This document shows, one piece after another, positions 48,503 to 56,434 of a DNA stretch of 64,000 nucleotides. The DNA comes from Spirosoma pollinicola. GTDB lineage: Bacteria; Bacteroidota; Bacteroidia; Cytophagales; Spirosomataceae. Made by a program: the position numbers and the translations under genes. The stretch is from NCBI RefSeq assembly GCF_002831565.1, contig NZ_CP025096.1:372001-436000 (forward strand). Reading direction: 5' to 3'. A model generated the notes under the pieces. The model saw only the letters and a program-made list of their open reading frames with translations. It did not search any database and was not told the origin of the DNA. The first letter of the stretch is position 1; the number at the start of each line of letters is the position of its first letter.

Positions 48503-48901
48503 TTATGGTACGTTTATAAATGCAAGTTTATCATCTAAGCAAACCAGTTTGATATCAAACTTCATTCTATGATTCGGGGCAACTGTCTCAGGATCGTCGA
48601 GCAACCGTTTAAAGGAATGAACGGTAGGGTTATTGCCTGTTTCTCCGGGCAACAGAGTTAGCAGGTTAGCCCAGGTAACCCAATGGATAAAATAATCATG
48701 AACGGGTAAAATGATTGGCTCCATATGCCCAAAAACGGAGTACTCCTTATAAGCATAAGCTAACTTTTGGGCCATGTGGGCCCGGCATCTGAAGCTGAAT
48801 AATTGGTTCTGTTCAGTTGTAAGAATGGATTGTTCTGAGAACCAGTTTGTAATGTCCTTTAGGGAATAGTACACTCCATCTGACGTTATATATCGAATCA
48901 T
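48503..48901 (-). CDS. Hypothetical protein downstream of ECF sigma gene
   Basis: Protein of 132 aa from the ATG at 48901 (MIRYITSDGVYYSLKDITNW); an in-frame TTG at 48949 would add 16 residues. The first third looks like a small mixed alpha/beta domain (YITSDGVYYSLKDITNWFSE), then a helical segment with many His and aromatic residues. No TM segment, so it is not a membrane anti-sigma factor. It lies 62 nt after the ECF sigma gene on the same strand and may be its operon partner. No family recognised. Confidence 0.65.
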   Translation of the reverse strand: MIRYITSDGVYYSLKDITNWFSEQSILTTEQNQLFSFRCRAHMAQKLAYAYKEYSVFGHMEPIILPVHDYFIHWVTWANLLTLLPGETGNNPTVHSFKRLLDDPETVAPNHRMKFDIKLVCLDDKLAFINVP

Positions 48902-48963
48902 ATGCTTTTGGCTTAAAACAGAACATAGAGCGCTGACGCGTAAGCTCAACTTGTAGAGCTTTA

Positions 48964-49506
48964 TTAATTTGCAGCGGCTATGTAGAACTGGCGAACTTTG
49001 TCGCGAGATCGTTTCAGACGCATTTTTACAGCACTTTCTTTCAAGTTAAATTGATTGGCAATCTGTTGAATATCGAGCCCTTGCTGGTATTTCATTCGCA
49101 GCAAGGTCGATTCCTGAGGGGTCATGCTTTCCAATGCCCTGGTGAGATACTGTACCCGTTCTTCATCAGGCTCGTTGGAATCAGTATATTGATTAATCAC
49201 ATTATCTTCCAGCGTAGTCATCAACAACCGATTGGACACCTTGATCTGATCCATACAGTAGTTGAAGGAAATCGAATATAGCCAGGTAGAGAAAGTCGAC
49301 CGTTCCTGGAAGCGATCCAGGCGGGCAAAAGCGCGAATAAAGATATCATGCGTAAAATCTTCCGCTTTTTCGACATCTTTTGTTAGTGAAAGACACCGTT
49401 TATAGACCTTACCGACATAGCGATTATAAAGCGCTTCGAAACATACGTTCGGATTAGTTTTTAAATGCTGACGGATTAATTCTTCATCATTCAGTTGAAC
49501 TTTCAT
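48964..49506 (-). CDS. ECF-type RNA polymerase sigma factor
   Basis: Protein of 180 aa. Region 2 (residues 20-95) contains FEALYNRYVGKVYKRCLSL and the -10-binding helix DFTHDIFIRAFARLDRFQER, then STWLYSISFNYCMDQIK. Region 4 (about 120-175) contains the helix-turn-helix LRMKYQQGLDIQQIANQFNL and ESAVKMRLKRSRDKVRQF. Length and layout match ECF sigma factors. No anti-sigma gene with a TM segment lies next to it, although a hypothetical follows on the same strand. Targets unknown. Confidence 0.93.
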   Translation of the reverse strand: MKVQLNDEELIRQHLKTNPNVCFEALYNRYVGKVYKRCLSLTKDVEKAEDFTHDIFIRAFARLDRFQERSTFSTWLYSISFNYCMDQIKVSNRLLMTTLEDNVINQYTDSNEPDEERVQYLTRALESMTPQESTLLRMKYQQGLDIQQIANQFNLKESAVKMRLKRSRDKVRQFYIAAAN

Positions 49507-50093
49507 GGTATACCGAGTTTATGGGCGTGTAGTGCTGGTTGATTAATATCCCCTGCGTTTTGGTACCACAAAGTTGTCTTCTGTAGGTCTCCCGCCAATA
49601 GACAATTCGATGAAGTGTCGTTTTTGCCCGTTTTTCTGCTGGCAACCTGTTTATTTTGCTGATTTGACTGTGTATTCGTTCAGGAACCTACCCATACTGG
49701 CTAAAGGTCAGTTCCTGAATGACATTGAGTACTTATTGCCCATCCTGTTTCAAAGCAAGTCCTTTCCCAGCCTGATTTTGCTGGATTAAAGCAGGCCACG
49801 AATGAATAGGTCTCATGCTTTTAGACGACTACAAGCCAATACGGCTCATCGAACTCTATTGTTCGTAATTTAACAACGTCAATTCGCAGAAATGGCCAAC
49901 AGAAGGCGCTTGATTCAGGAGCAAACGGGTCCTGACGGGGATGGGATTCAATGAAACAGCTTTAGTGCTGTTTTTCTCTCAGCCACCTGTGGAAGGTAAA
50001 CTGGTACTATTAGTATAAAGGCTGTATAAACAGTAATTGACTTAATTATGCTCTGGCTAAGTATTTTTTAAATTGGCAACAGGTTAGCTTGTC
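49507..50093. other. Non-coding stretch of 587 nt, no convincing gene
   Basis: Short open frames (for example 49574-49789 on the plus strand) have no family likeness and unnatural composition. A weak hairpin (AACAGC/GCTGTT followed by T residues) lies near 49954-49975. Otherwise nothing recognised. The left end should hold the promoter of the ECF sigma gene, but no consensus box is clear. Confidence 0.6.
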
Positions 50094-50423
50094 TTAGGCG
50101 ATGAATTTACCTGTAGTCAGTTCCTGTTGCTGGCGTGTCCAGATCAAATCCCGTTTTATCTCAAACAGTCTGATCACCGTTTCCTCACTTACCAGAAAAT
50201 CCTGCTGGTCTACGAGGCTTTTGTGAGTACCGTTATTTTTAACCTGATCAATAGCCTGACTTTGTAATTTATAATGCTGCTTCCACTCCAGAACATGATG
50301 CCGAAGCATCTCTACCCACGTTGGTTTACTATCAGCTGAGCCGGAAGGAATTGAATCGATGCAGCTCTCTACAGCCTGTTGATAATAGGCTTCAAATAAC
50401 TTATTAAATGTATTACTCTGCAT
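50094..50423 (-). CDS. Hypothetical protein
   Basis: Protein of 109 aa from the ATG at 50423 (MQSNTFNKLFEAYYQQAVES). All-helical prediction by eye: amphipathic helices near 3-20, 36-60 and 78-102, many Gln, Glu and Lys. No signal or TM. No family recognised. It is isolated in AT-rich DNA with a small unknown gene on the other side. Plausibly real on length and composition. Confidence 0.55.
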   Translation of the reverse strand: MQSNTFNKLFEAYYQQAVESCIDSIPSGSADSKPTWVEMLRHHVLEWKQHYKLQSQAIDQVKNNGTHKSLVDQQDFLVSEETVIRLFEIKRDLIWTRQQQELTTGKFIA

Positions 50424-50757
50424 AATCAATTCACTAAAATGCCTTATTATTATACCGTATATGTAATTGACTTCATTAATCTAACTTATGTTTAACAAAT
50501 TTAATTATTATATAACTATTTTTTGATAGATTGATTAAACGGTACGAGTCAATTCATTAAAAAAAGGTTAATTAGTATACTTATTTGCATCAAGCTAATT
50601 AATAGAATGCATATGTAACACAAATTTTAAATAGAATATATAGACTACACCGGTTAGTAAATAACCCCCTTTTTATTACTGTTTATTTTAAATTTGTCAT
50701 TGTAGTAAATAATTAATAGTTAAAAATCAATTTAAGGTAACCAAATTACGATATCCA
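50424..50757. other. AT-rich divergent intergenic region, no gene
   Basis: About 330 nt of strongly AT-rich DNA, with runs such as TTAATTATTATATAACTATT, between two small divergent genes. No ORF, tRNA or clear promoter consensus is seen. The base composition is lower in G+C than the rest of the window. Confidence 0.6.
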
Positions 50758-51036
50758 GTGAAGATTTCAATAGAGAAAACTAAAGACAGGGCTCATCTTG
50801 AAGCACAAAAATATCAGCTTGAGCATAACATGGCCACTAGTAAAAAATTTTTAAGTTTCTTCGAATCCAGACTTCCTGAGGGATATAATAAGCTAAGTAG
50901 TAAGGATTTTAAAACAGATTTGCAAAGCCAGTTTGCTGAATCTGCTTACAGTCATAAGCAACTCATTGCCATGCTGGAAACGTACCATAATGAGGTTATG
51001 AAAGCACTGGCTCTGTATGATAAGCAAAGGAAATAA
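50758..51036 (+). CDS. Small hypothetical protein
   Basis: Protein of 92 aa starting at GTG (MKISIEKTKDRAHLEAQKYQ); an internal ATG at 50830 is an alternative. Charged and helical, with likely coiled-coil character in residues 5-30 and 65-90. No family recognised. It lies 53 nt before the sialidase-fold gene, on the same strand. AT-rich codons differ from its neighbours, so it may be recently acquired. Confidence 0.45.
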   Translation: MKISIEKTKDRAHLEAQKYQLEHNMATSKKFLSFFESRLPEGYNKLSSKDFKTDLQSQFAESAYSHKQLIAMLETYHNEVMKALALYDKQRK

Positions 51037-51089
51037 ATAACCCATTGCCTTATCGTTATTCTTGTAGACATAAATCAGGATTACGAAAA

Positions 51090-53012
51090 ATGAGGCCATT
51101 TATCACCGTAAACATAATAAGGCGAAAAACTGGCCTATATCTGACTATACTGGTAGCTGTTCTTGGCAACTTTATTACACCAATTTATGGCCAGAAACAG
51201 GATAGTCGTTCCATTAAATATGGAGTAATTATTCCCGACGAAACGTACAGCGACCAACCCTACATCGTTAAAACCAACGATGGCGCCTGGCTTTGTGTGC
51301 TAACAACCGGAACTGGGCAGGAAGGGGCTTCTGGTCAGCATATCATTTCTGAACGTAGCCTTGATCAGGGCAAAACCTGGATTGACAAAAGGGAGGTAGA
51401 GCCCGGCAACGGACCCGAGGCCTCTTATGCCGTTCTCTTAAAAGCCCCTTCAGGCAGAATCTTTGTCTTTTATAACCATAATACGGATAATATCAGGGCT
51501 GTAAAAGGAGATAACCCGCCGTATAAGGATGGGGTAGTTAAACGAGTGGATAGCCAGGGGTATTTTGTCTTTAAATACTCGGATGATAACGGCAAAAGTT
51601 GGTCTACAAAACGAACTACCATTCCAATACGGAACTTCAAGATTGATCTGGAGAATCCGTATCAGGGAAAAATTCAATACTTCTGGAATGTGGGAAAAGC
51701 CTTTTCCTACAATGGATCGGCCTATGTACCCATACATAAAGTTGGCGGGTTTGGGGAAGGGTTCTTTACATCAAGTGAAGGAGCTTTAGTAGAAAGTGTA
51801 GATCTGCTCACGGTAAAAGACCCCGATAAGGCGACATGGACTACACTGCCAGATGGCGATGCTGGTTTACGTACCCCCTTCAAAGAAGGTGGTCCTATAG
51901 CCGAAGAACAAAGCGTCTCTATCTTAAGCGATGGTTCTTTCTTTTGTGTCTATCGAACAATAGATGGCCATCCTGCCTATACGTTCAGCCGTGATAGGGG
52001 CCATACCTGGGATCCTCCCCAATACATGCGCTACGCCAATGGTCGGCTCATTAAGCATCCACGAGCGGCTAATTTTGCCTGGAAGTGCGAGAATGGTAAA
52101 TTTCTCTACTGGTTTCATAATCACGGTGGACGATTTATACGGCAGAGTCCCAATCGCCGAAGTATGGCCTATGAGGACAGAAACCCGGTATGGGTTTCAG
52201 GCGGTGTTGAAGCCGATTCGCCAAAGGGTAAAATTATACGGTGGAGCCAACCTGAAATACTACTTTACGATGATGACCCATTAATCCGGATAAGCTACCC
52301 CGATTTAGTTGAAGACAAGGGTGCGTACTATATTACTGAAACCCAGAAAGACATTGCTCGCGTCCATCAACTTGACGAAACACTACTAACGCAACTCTGG
52401 CGCCAGTTTGACTGGGCAGAAAAAACGCAGGTAGGTATTTTATCATACTGGTCAAATAAGGGCGGAAGTTTTCCACAATCGATACCGGCCCCCGTGTTAC
52501 CTGATTTTTATAAACGAGACAATACCAGGCTTGAGCAGCCGGGCATAAGCATACCGAACGGATTTACAATAGACATAGCATTTACATTAAAAAAACTAAC
52601 TGAAGGTCAAGTGCTTATTGATACACGCACACCTGATGGAAAAGGGTGGTATCTACGAACGACAGATAAAAAAACCCTGGAGATTGGTTTAAATGACGGG
52701 CGAATGCAATCGGTCTGGTCCTGTGATGAAGGGTTGCTTAGAATTAATCAGAAGCAGTACGTCAGCATTATTGTTGATGGAGGGCCTAAAATCATTTCTT
52801 TCGTCGTCGATGGTGTCTTTAATGACGGTGGAGATACCCGACAATTCGGATGGGGTCGATTTAACCCTCAGTTGAGATCCGCTGCGGGCGGACCTGATTT
52901 GCAAATTGGTACCAACCTAAATGGATCGATTCAGCAGATTACAGTATATGGCCGAGCCATTAAAATATCGGAGGCCATTGGCAACTACAGTTCGTTTATA
53001 AAGGCTCAATAA
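51090..53012 (+). CDS. Exported BNR/sialidase-fold protein with C-terminal LamG-like domain
   Basis: Protein of 640 aa; start set at 51090 (MRPFITVNIIRRKTGLYLTI), which gives a signal peptide ending near QKQ, residue 35. The six-bladed propeller covers about 40-440 and shows Asp-box-like turns SLDQGKTW, SDDNGKSW and SRDRGHTW. Catalytic Arg-triad residues of true sialidases are not obvious. A beta-sandwich of the concanavalin/LamG type spans about 475-640 (GFTIDIAFTLKKLTEGQVLI to IQQITVYGRAIK). Likely a periplasmic or surface glycan-binding or -cleaving protein. Directly after the stop the same frame stays open to the next gene. Substrate unknown. Confidence 0.85.
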   Translation: MRPFITVNIIRRKTGLYLTILVAVLGNFITPIYGQKQDSRSIKYGVIIPDETYSDQPYIVKTNDGAWLCVLTTGTGQEGASGQHIISERSLDQGKTWIDKREVEPGNGPEASYAVLLKAPSGRIFVFYNHNTDNIRAVKGDNPPYKDGVVKRVDSQGYFVFKYSDDNGKSWSTKRTTIPIRNFKIDLENPYQGKIQYFWNVGKAFSYNGSAYVPIHKVGGFGEGFFTSSEGALVESVDLLTVKDPDKATWTTLPDGDAGLRTPFKEGGPIAEEQSVSILSDGSFFCVYRTIDGHPAYTFSRDRGHTWDPPQYMRYANGRLIKHPRAANFAWKCENGKFLYWFHNHGGRFIRQSPNRRSMAYEDRNPVWVSGGVEADSPKGKIIRWSQPEILLYDDDPLIRISYPDLVEDKGAYYITETQKDIARVHQLDETLLTQLWRQFDWAEKTQVGILSYWSNKGGSFPQSIPAPVLPDFYKRDNTRLEQPGISIPNGFTIDIAFTLKKLTEGQVLIDTRTPDGKGWYLRTTDKKTLEIGLNDGRMQSVWSCDEGLLRINQKQYVSIIVDGGPKIISFVVDGVFNDGGDTRQFGWGRFNPQLRSAAGGPDLQIGTNLNGSIQQITVYGRAIKISEAIGNYSSFIKAQ

Positions 53013-53191
53013 AGTGGGGCAGTCATCCATCAGTTACAGGGCAGTTTAATAGATAGCAGCGAAGCGACCCGTCTAGCCTTGGCTAACCTGGATAAGAAGC
53101 AACTTATTCCCACTGCCCTTTCAACGGTTCGAAGACTGCGAAGCCAACAACTACAGAGCAGCCTCAGAAGGAATGTATCAAGCTTATCCTA

Positions 53192-53605
53192 ATGGATCGA
53201 CACGAGGAATTTATGAACCGATGCCGGGAGCTGGCCGGACAGGCAGCTCAAACGGGCAACACTCCGGTCGGGGCCGTAGTAGTGCGTGATGGTGTTATTA
53301 TTGGTGAAGGACAGGAAGCCACACATCCCGGAAATGATATCACCTGTCACGCTGAGGTAGAGGCCATTCGGGATGCCGTTCGGCGATTGGGTGGGATGAA
53401 GCTGTCGGATTGTATTCTGTACACAACCCACGAGCCGTGCATTCTATGTTCGTATGTGATACGGCACCACCGGTTTGGCCTGATTGTGTTCGAGATCGCT
53501 GTGCCTTCGGTTGGGGGCTTAACGAGTCCCTATCCAATTCTGACCGCTACCGACATTCCGGTTTGGGGACCACCACCATTGGTAATACAGTTAAAAAGAG
53601 GCTAA
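53192..53605 (+). CDS. Nucleoside deaminase (CMP/dCMP/TadA-like zinc deaminase)
   Basis: Protein of 137 aa. The zinc site and catalytic residues are visible: His53 and Glu55 in HAEVEAIRDA, Cys83 and Cys86 in EPCILC. A deaminase for cytidine, cytosine, guanine or tRNA adenosine; after Cys86 it lacks the typical TadA continuation, so a free-nucleoside deaminase is more likely. Length fits. Its ATG overlaps by one base a TAA that ends the open frame after the sialidase-fold gene. Convergent with the next HAD gene. Cytoplasmic. Confidence 0.9.
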   Translation: MDRHEEFMNRCRELAGQAAQTGNTPVGAVVVRDGVIIGEGQEATHPGNDITCHAEVEAIRDAVRRLGGMKLSDCILYTTHEPCILCSYVIRHHRFGLIVFEIAVPSVGGLTSPYPILTATDIPVWGPPPLVIQLKRG

Positions 53606-53670
53606 ATTTTCATTTAAATTGGAGAGGCAAATCTACACAATCCGAACGTGGAAATTAGCTACTAACGAAC

Positions 53671-53726
53671 CAGGAGGAATCTTCGGGTGAGGAGTGACTT
53701 TCTGGCTCACCCGAAGATTCCTCCTG
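53671..53726. repeat. Perfect 20-bp palindrome between convergent genes
   Basis: Arms 53671-53690 and 53707-53726 are exactly complementary (CAGGAGGAATCTTCGGGTGA and its complement), with a 16-nt loop. It sits between the 3' ends of the deaminase and HAD genes and may serve both as a transcription terminator. The right flank TGCGTCGGAATGACA looks like a dispersed-repeat edge. Confidence 0.75.
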
Positions 53727-53767
53727 CGTCGGAATGACAAGCTCGCACCACTTTTTACTCTTTATAC

Positions 53768-54391
53768 CTATTGAGTAAGGGATAACCCCAAAGACATCAA
53801 CTTTTCACAAGTCGATTCATAGCTGGTATGCTCAATGCAGTGCATCCCCAACCGTTGGGCGACCTGAACAAACATCAACCGGTCGTCAATATAGACCACC
53901 TCCTCAGGAGCTGTTTGGCTTATATCCAGCGCCAGCTGGAAGATATCCGTGTCGGGTTTGCGCAGGTGTACGTAGCATGATGATACAAACGCATCGAAAA
54001 ACGTGTCGAGCCCGAACTGGCGAATGCGATGCGCATTGATCTCACGGCCTTCGTTGTTGATGGCCAGCAATTTTAACCCATGCTCCTGTTTCAATTTTTT
54101 CACCAGTTGAATCATCTCCGGAAAGGGTTGGGACTGCTCCATGATAAAGCGGGTAAATTCTAATGCGGAGAAAGTCCGATTTTCATAAAAGACGATTCGT
54201 TGAAGATAGTCTTCAAGGCTCAGTTTGCCCGATTCATAGGTGTCGAATGTCAGATGGTGTCGTTCATTAAGTTGGTCGTAGTCCAGCTTGAAAAGTTGGG
54301 CAGCGCGGTGCCGAGCGCTCCTATCCCAGCCGTTCGTTAAGAGGACACCACCAATATCTAAAAAGAGCGCTTTAATTGGTTGAGACTGCAT
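53768..54391 (-). CDS. HAD-superfamily hydrolase, subfamily IA-like
   Basis: Protein of 207 aa. Motif I is LFLDIGGVLL: the nucleophile Asp12 is present, but the second Asp of DxD is Gly14, as in the YihX-like branch. A small helical cap covers about 20-90. Motif II reads LLAINNEG near 110-117; Lys in LRKPDTDIF near 148-156; motif IV VVYIDDRLMFV near 168-178. Substrate unknown; a sugar phosphate is possible. It is the last gene before a 370-nt gap and tRNA-Leu. Confidence 0.88.
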   Translation of the reverse strand: MQSQPIKALFLDIGGVLLTNGWDRSARHRAAQLFKLDYDQLNERHHLTFDTYESGKLSLEDYLQRIVFYENRTFSALEFTRFIMEQSQPFPEMIQLVKKLKQEHGLKLLAINNEGREINAHRIRQFGLDTFFDAFVSSCYVHLRKPDTDIFQLALDISQTAPEEVVYIDDRLMFVQVAQRLGMHCIEHTSYESTCEKLMSLGLSLTQ

Positions 54392-54765
54392 AACTATGAT
54401 TTTTCAAATGGCCTTTGTTTACTTCTGATCCGTGAGTAAGGCTGTACTATTCGTAACTTTTTCATCATCAGCCAAAAACGGACCGATGCTGGCGGACTAG
54501 CATTCTGTGCCAGTGCGGTTAACAGCGTAAAGATGTGTTTAACGTATCGACCCTAGAAATTCCGGCCTCCATAGACACCTTCATGAAGTGTCCACTGGAT
54601 ATAAACATCAGCCGGGCGGGCTTGTAACAAAATACTGGACAGCGGGCAATTGTCGAAAAGCCATTCAAGCAGATATTAATCTTACGCCTACCACTCTACT
54701 TTGCTTTATTCAGTCTTGATTGAGACTTATATAGAAATTTTTTCGGTAGACTTTCGGCAACAAAG
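54392..54765. other. Intergenic stretch of about 370 nt, no gene
   Basis: No ORF with coding character and no repeat or tRNA is recognised up to the tRNA terminator at 54766. It should contain the promoter of the HAD gene, but no consensus box is clear. Confidence 0.55.
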
Positions 54766-54810
54766 CAAAAACCCCTACAAAATGCTGGTTAATAGGCACT
54801 TGTAGGGGTT
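54766..54810 (-). terminator. Terminator downstream of tRNA-Leu
   Basis: Stem AACCCCTACAA/TTGTAGGGGTT with a 19-nt loop; on the minus strand it ends in a T run, 5 nt beyond the tRNA 3' end. Confidence 0.85.
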
Positions 54811-54815
54811 CATTG

Positions 54816-54899
54816 TACCGGGAGCCGGACTCGAACCGGCATGTCCTTGCAGACAATGGTGTTTGAGACCATCGCGTCTACCGATTCCGCCATCCCGGC
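54816..54899 (-). tRNA. tRNA-Leu(CAA)
   Basis: An 84-nt cloverleaf on the minus strand. The acceptor arm GCCGGGA pairs with TCCCGGT (first pair G-T). The D-arm segment GGCGGAATCGGTAGACGC follows. The anticodon loop is CTCAAAC within ATGGT/ACCAT, giving anticodon CAA for the UUG codon. A long variable arm (TGTC/GACA), a hallmark of tRNA-Leu, and a T-arm GCCGGTTCGAGTCCGGC complete it. No 3' CCA is encoded. Confidence 0.97.
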
Positions 54900-55032
54900 G
54901 ACAGAATCGTCACGCCATTGGCGTGATGCGTTTGTCAAACGTGGGTGCAAAAGTAGTAATTAATGGATAATGTACAATGTCTGATGTATAATTTATTTCA
55001 TTCTTCATTCTTCATGCTTCATTCTTCCCAGC

Positions 55033-56271
55033 CTATTCATACCGTAAAGCTTCGATAGGATCAAGCTTTGAGGCCCGAACGGCGGGGTAAATGCCTGCAA
55101 ATAAACCTACCGTCACGCAAACCACGATTCCTAGTCCCATCCAGGCCCAGGGCACGATGAATCCGCCTTTACCCTGACTAACAATACCTGAAATCAGGTT
55201 ACCGATACCCAGACCCAGCAAGACGCCCCCTACCCCCCCGAGAATGCAGATCACGATGGCCTCTATGAGAAACTGCTCCCGAATACGTTTGGGCGTTGCA
55301 CCAAGTGATTTGCGGATACCAATTTCACGGGTGCGCTCCGTAACTGACACAAGCATGATATTCAGTAAGGCAATGGCTGCCCCCAGCAACGTAATGAACC
55401 CAATGCCGAAGCCGCCAATGCGTAGATAGCCTGTGATATTTGCAGTTTCTTTCGCTAAATCATCGGCGCGTTCGATTTCAAATGAGTCGAGTTGACCGAG
55501 CGGGTCACGCCGAACTAGCCGCATAACACCCCGCGCTTCGCCAACGGCCTCGTCCTGGTCCGATACACTTGGTACAGATGCCGTAATGTCGAATGATATT
55601 TTCTGGGTTCCAGCCAGCGCCCGGGCATTATCAAGCGGAATAAGAATGAGTCGATCATCGCCACCACCCGAAAAACCACCTTTTTTATCCAATACACCAA
55701 TAATTTTATACTGGGTACCTGATACACGTATGACTTGATTGAGTGGGTTTAATTTTTTCTCAAATAATGTATTCGCTACTTCGATGCCAATGATCGCCAC
55801 ATTGGCAGCCTGGTTCAAATCATTCTGTGTAAAATTCCGTCCGCTCCCAATCGTAAAGCCTTTCACCGTCAAAAATGAATCCTCACCACCGATAAGCTGC
55901 ACGTTCGGATTCGTTTTTTTGGATCCGAATTTTGCCTGAGCCGCCTGCGACACAACTGTCGAAACAGAAATAGTTGCGCCATAGGGAAACCGTCGTTTGA
56001 AGTTAACCGCGTCGAAATAATCAATAGGTTCATCCTGCTTTTGCACACGACCGCCCCGCCGGAATGCATCCTGCCGGGCTACAATGCTGAATGTGTTAGC
56101 ACCTAAACCAGCAAAGCTACTGTCGACCGAACTTTGTATGCCTTCGATAGCCGTCAATATACCCACCAGTGACGTAATGCCGATAGCGATAATAAGTGAC
56201 GTCAGGATAGTGCGAAGGCGATTGCTGGCAATGGAGCGCAACCCTTCGCGAATATTTTCTAGTAAGTTCAT
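55033..56271 (-). CDS. MacB-type ABC transporter permease (single FtsX unit)
   Basis: Protein of 412 aa, a conventional MacB_PCD-FtsX permease with four TM segments: TM1 near 20-45 (LRTILTSLIIAIGITSLVGI), a periplasmic domain near 50-275, then FtsX TMs near 282-305 (FGIGFITLLGAAIALLNIML), 333-357 and 372-398. Motif TREIGIRKSLGATPKRI near 312-328. Unlike the array at 1-32.6 kb it is not duplicated and has no prefix. No ATPase or membrane-fusion gene adjoins it. Substrate unknown. It is divergent from the exported protein gene at 56435. Confidence 0.93.
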   Translation of the reverse strand: MNLLENIREGLRSIASNRLRTILTSLIIAIGITSLVGILTAIEGIQSSVDSSFAGLGANTFSIVARQDAFRRGGRVQKQDEPIDYFDAVNFKRRFPYGATISVSTVVSQAAQAKFGSKKTNPNVQLIGGEDSFLTVKGFTIGSGRNFTQNDLNQAANVAIIGIEVANTLFEKKLNPLNQVIRVSGTQYKIIGVLDKKGGFSGGGDDRLILIPLDNARALAGTQKISFDITASVPSVSDQDEAVGEARGVMRLVRRDPLGQLDSFEIERADDLAKETANITGYLRIGGFGIGFITLLGAAIALLNIMLVSVTERTREIGIRKSLGATPKRIREQFLIEAIVICILGGVGGVLLGLGIGNLISGIVSQGKGGFIVPWAWMGLGIVVCVTVGLFAGIYPAVRASKLDPIEALRYE

Positions 56272-56384
56272 CTATCGAATGAGTGAATGAGTGAACGAAT
56301 GAATTAGTGAATATGGTAAGCGCAAGTCATTCATTAATTCACTCATTCGCTCATTCACAATTAATTTCTCGCACAATATTTGCC

Positions 56385-56392
56385 TATCTTTC
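56385..56392 (+). promoter_or_regulatory. Candidate Bacteroidota -7 box
   Basis: TATCTTTC at 56385-56392, 42 nt before the chosen ATG at 56435. The transcript would start near 56398, after the earlier in-frame ATG at 56396, supporting the later start. Confidence 0.5.
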
Positions 56393-56434
56393 GTTATGAC
56401 AAAACTACCACATGCTTTTTTATCGGGGAAACCA

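Noticed and set aside
49574-49789. 71-codon plus-strand ORF in the gap beside the ECF sigma gene
   Set aside because: No similarity to any family, unusual composition (many Phe, Ser, Cys), no promoter box; chance ORF.
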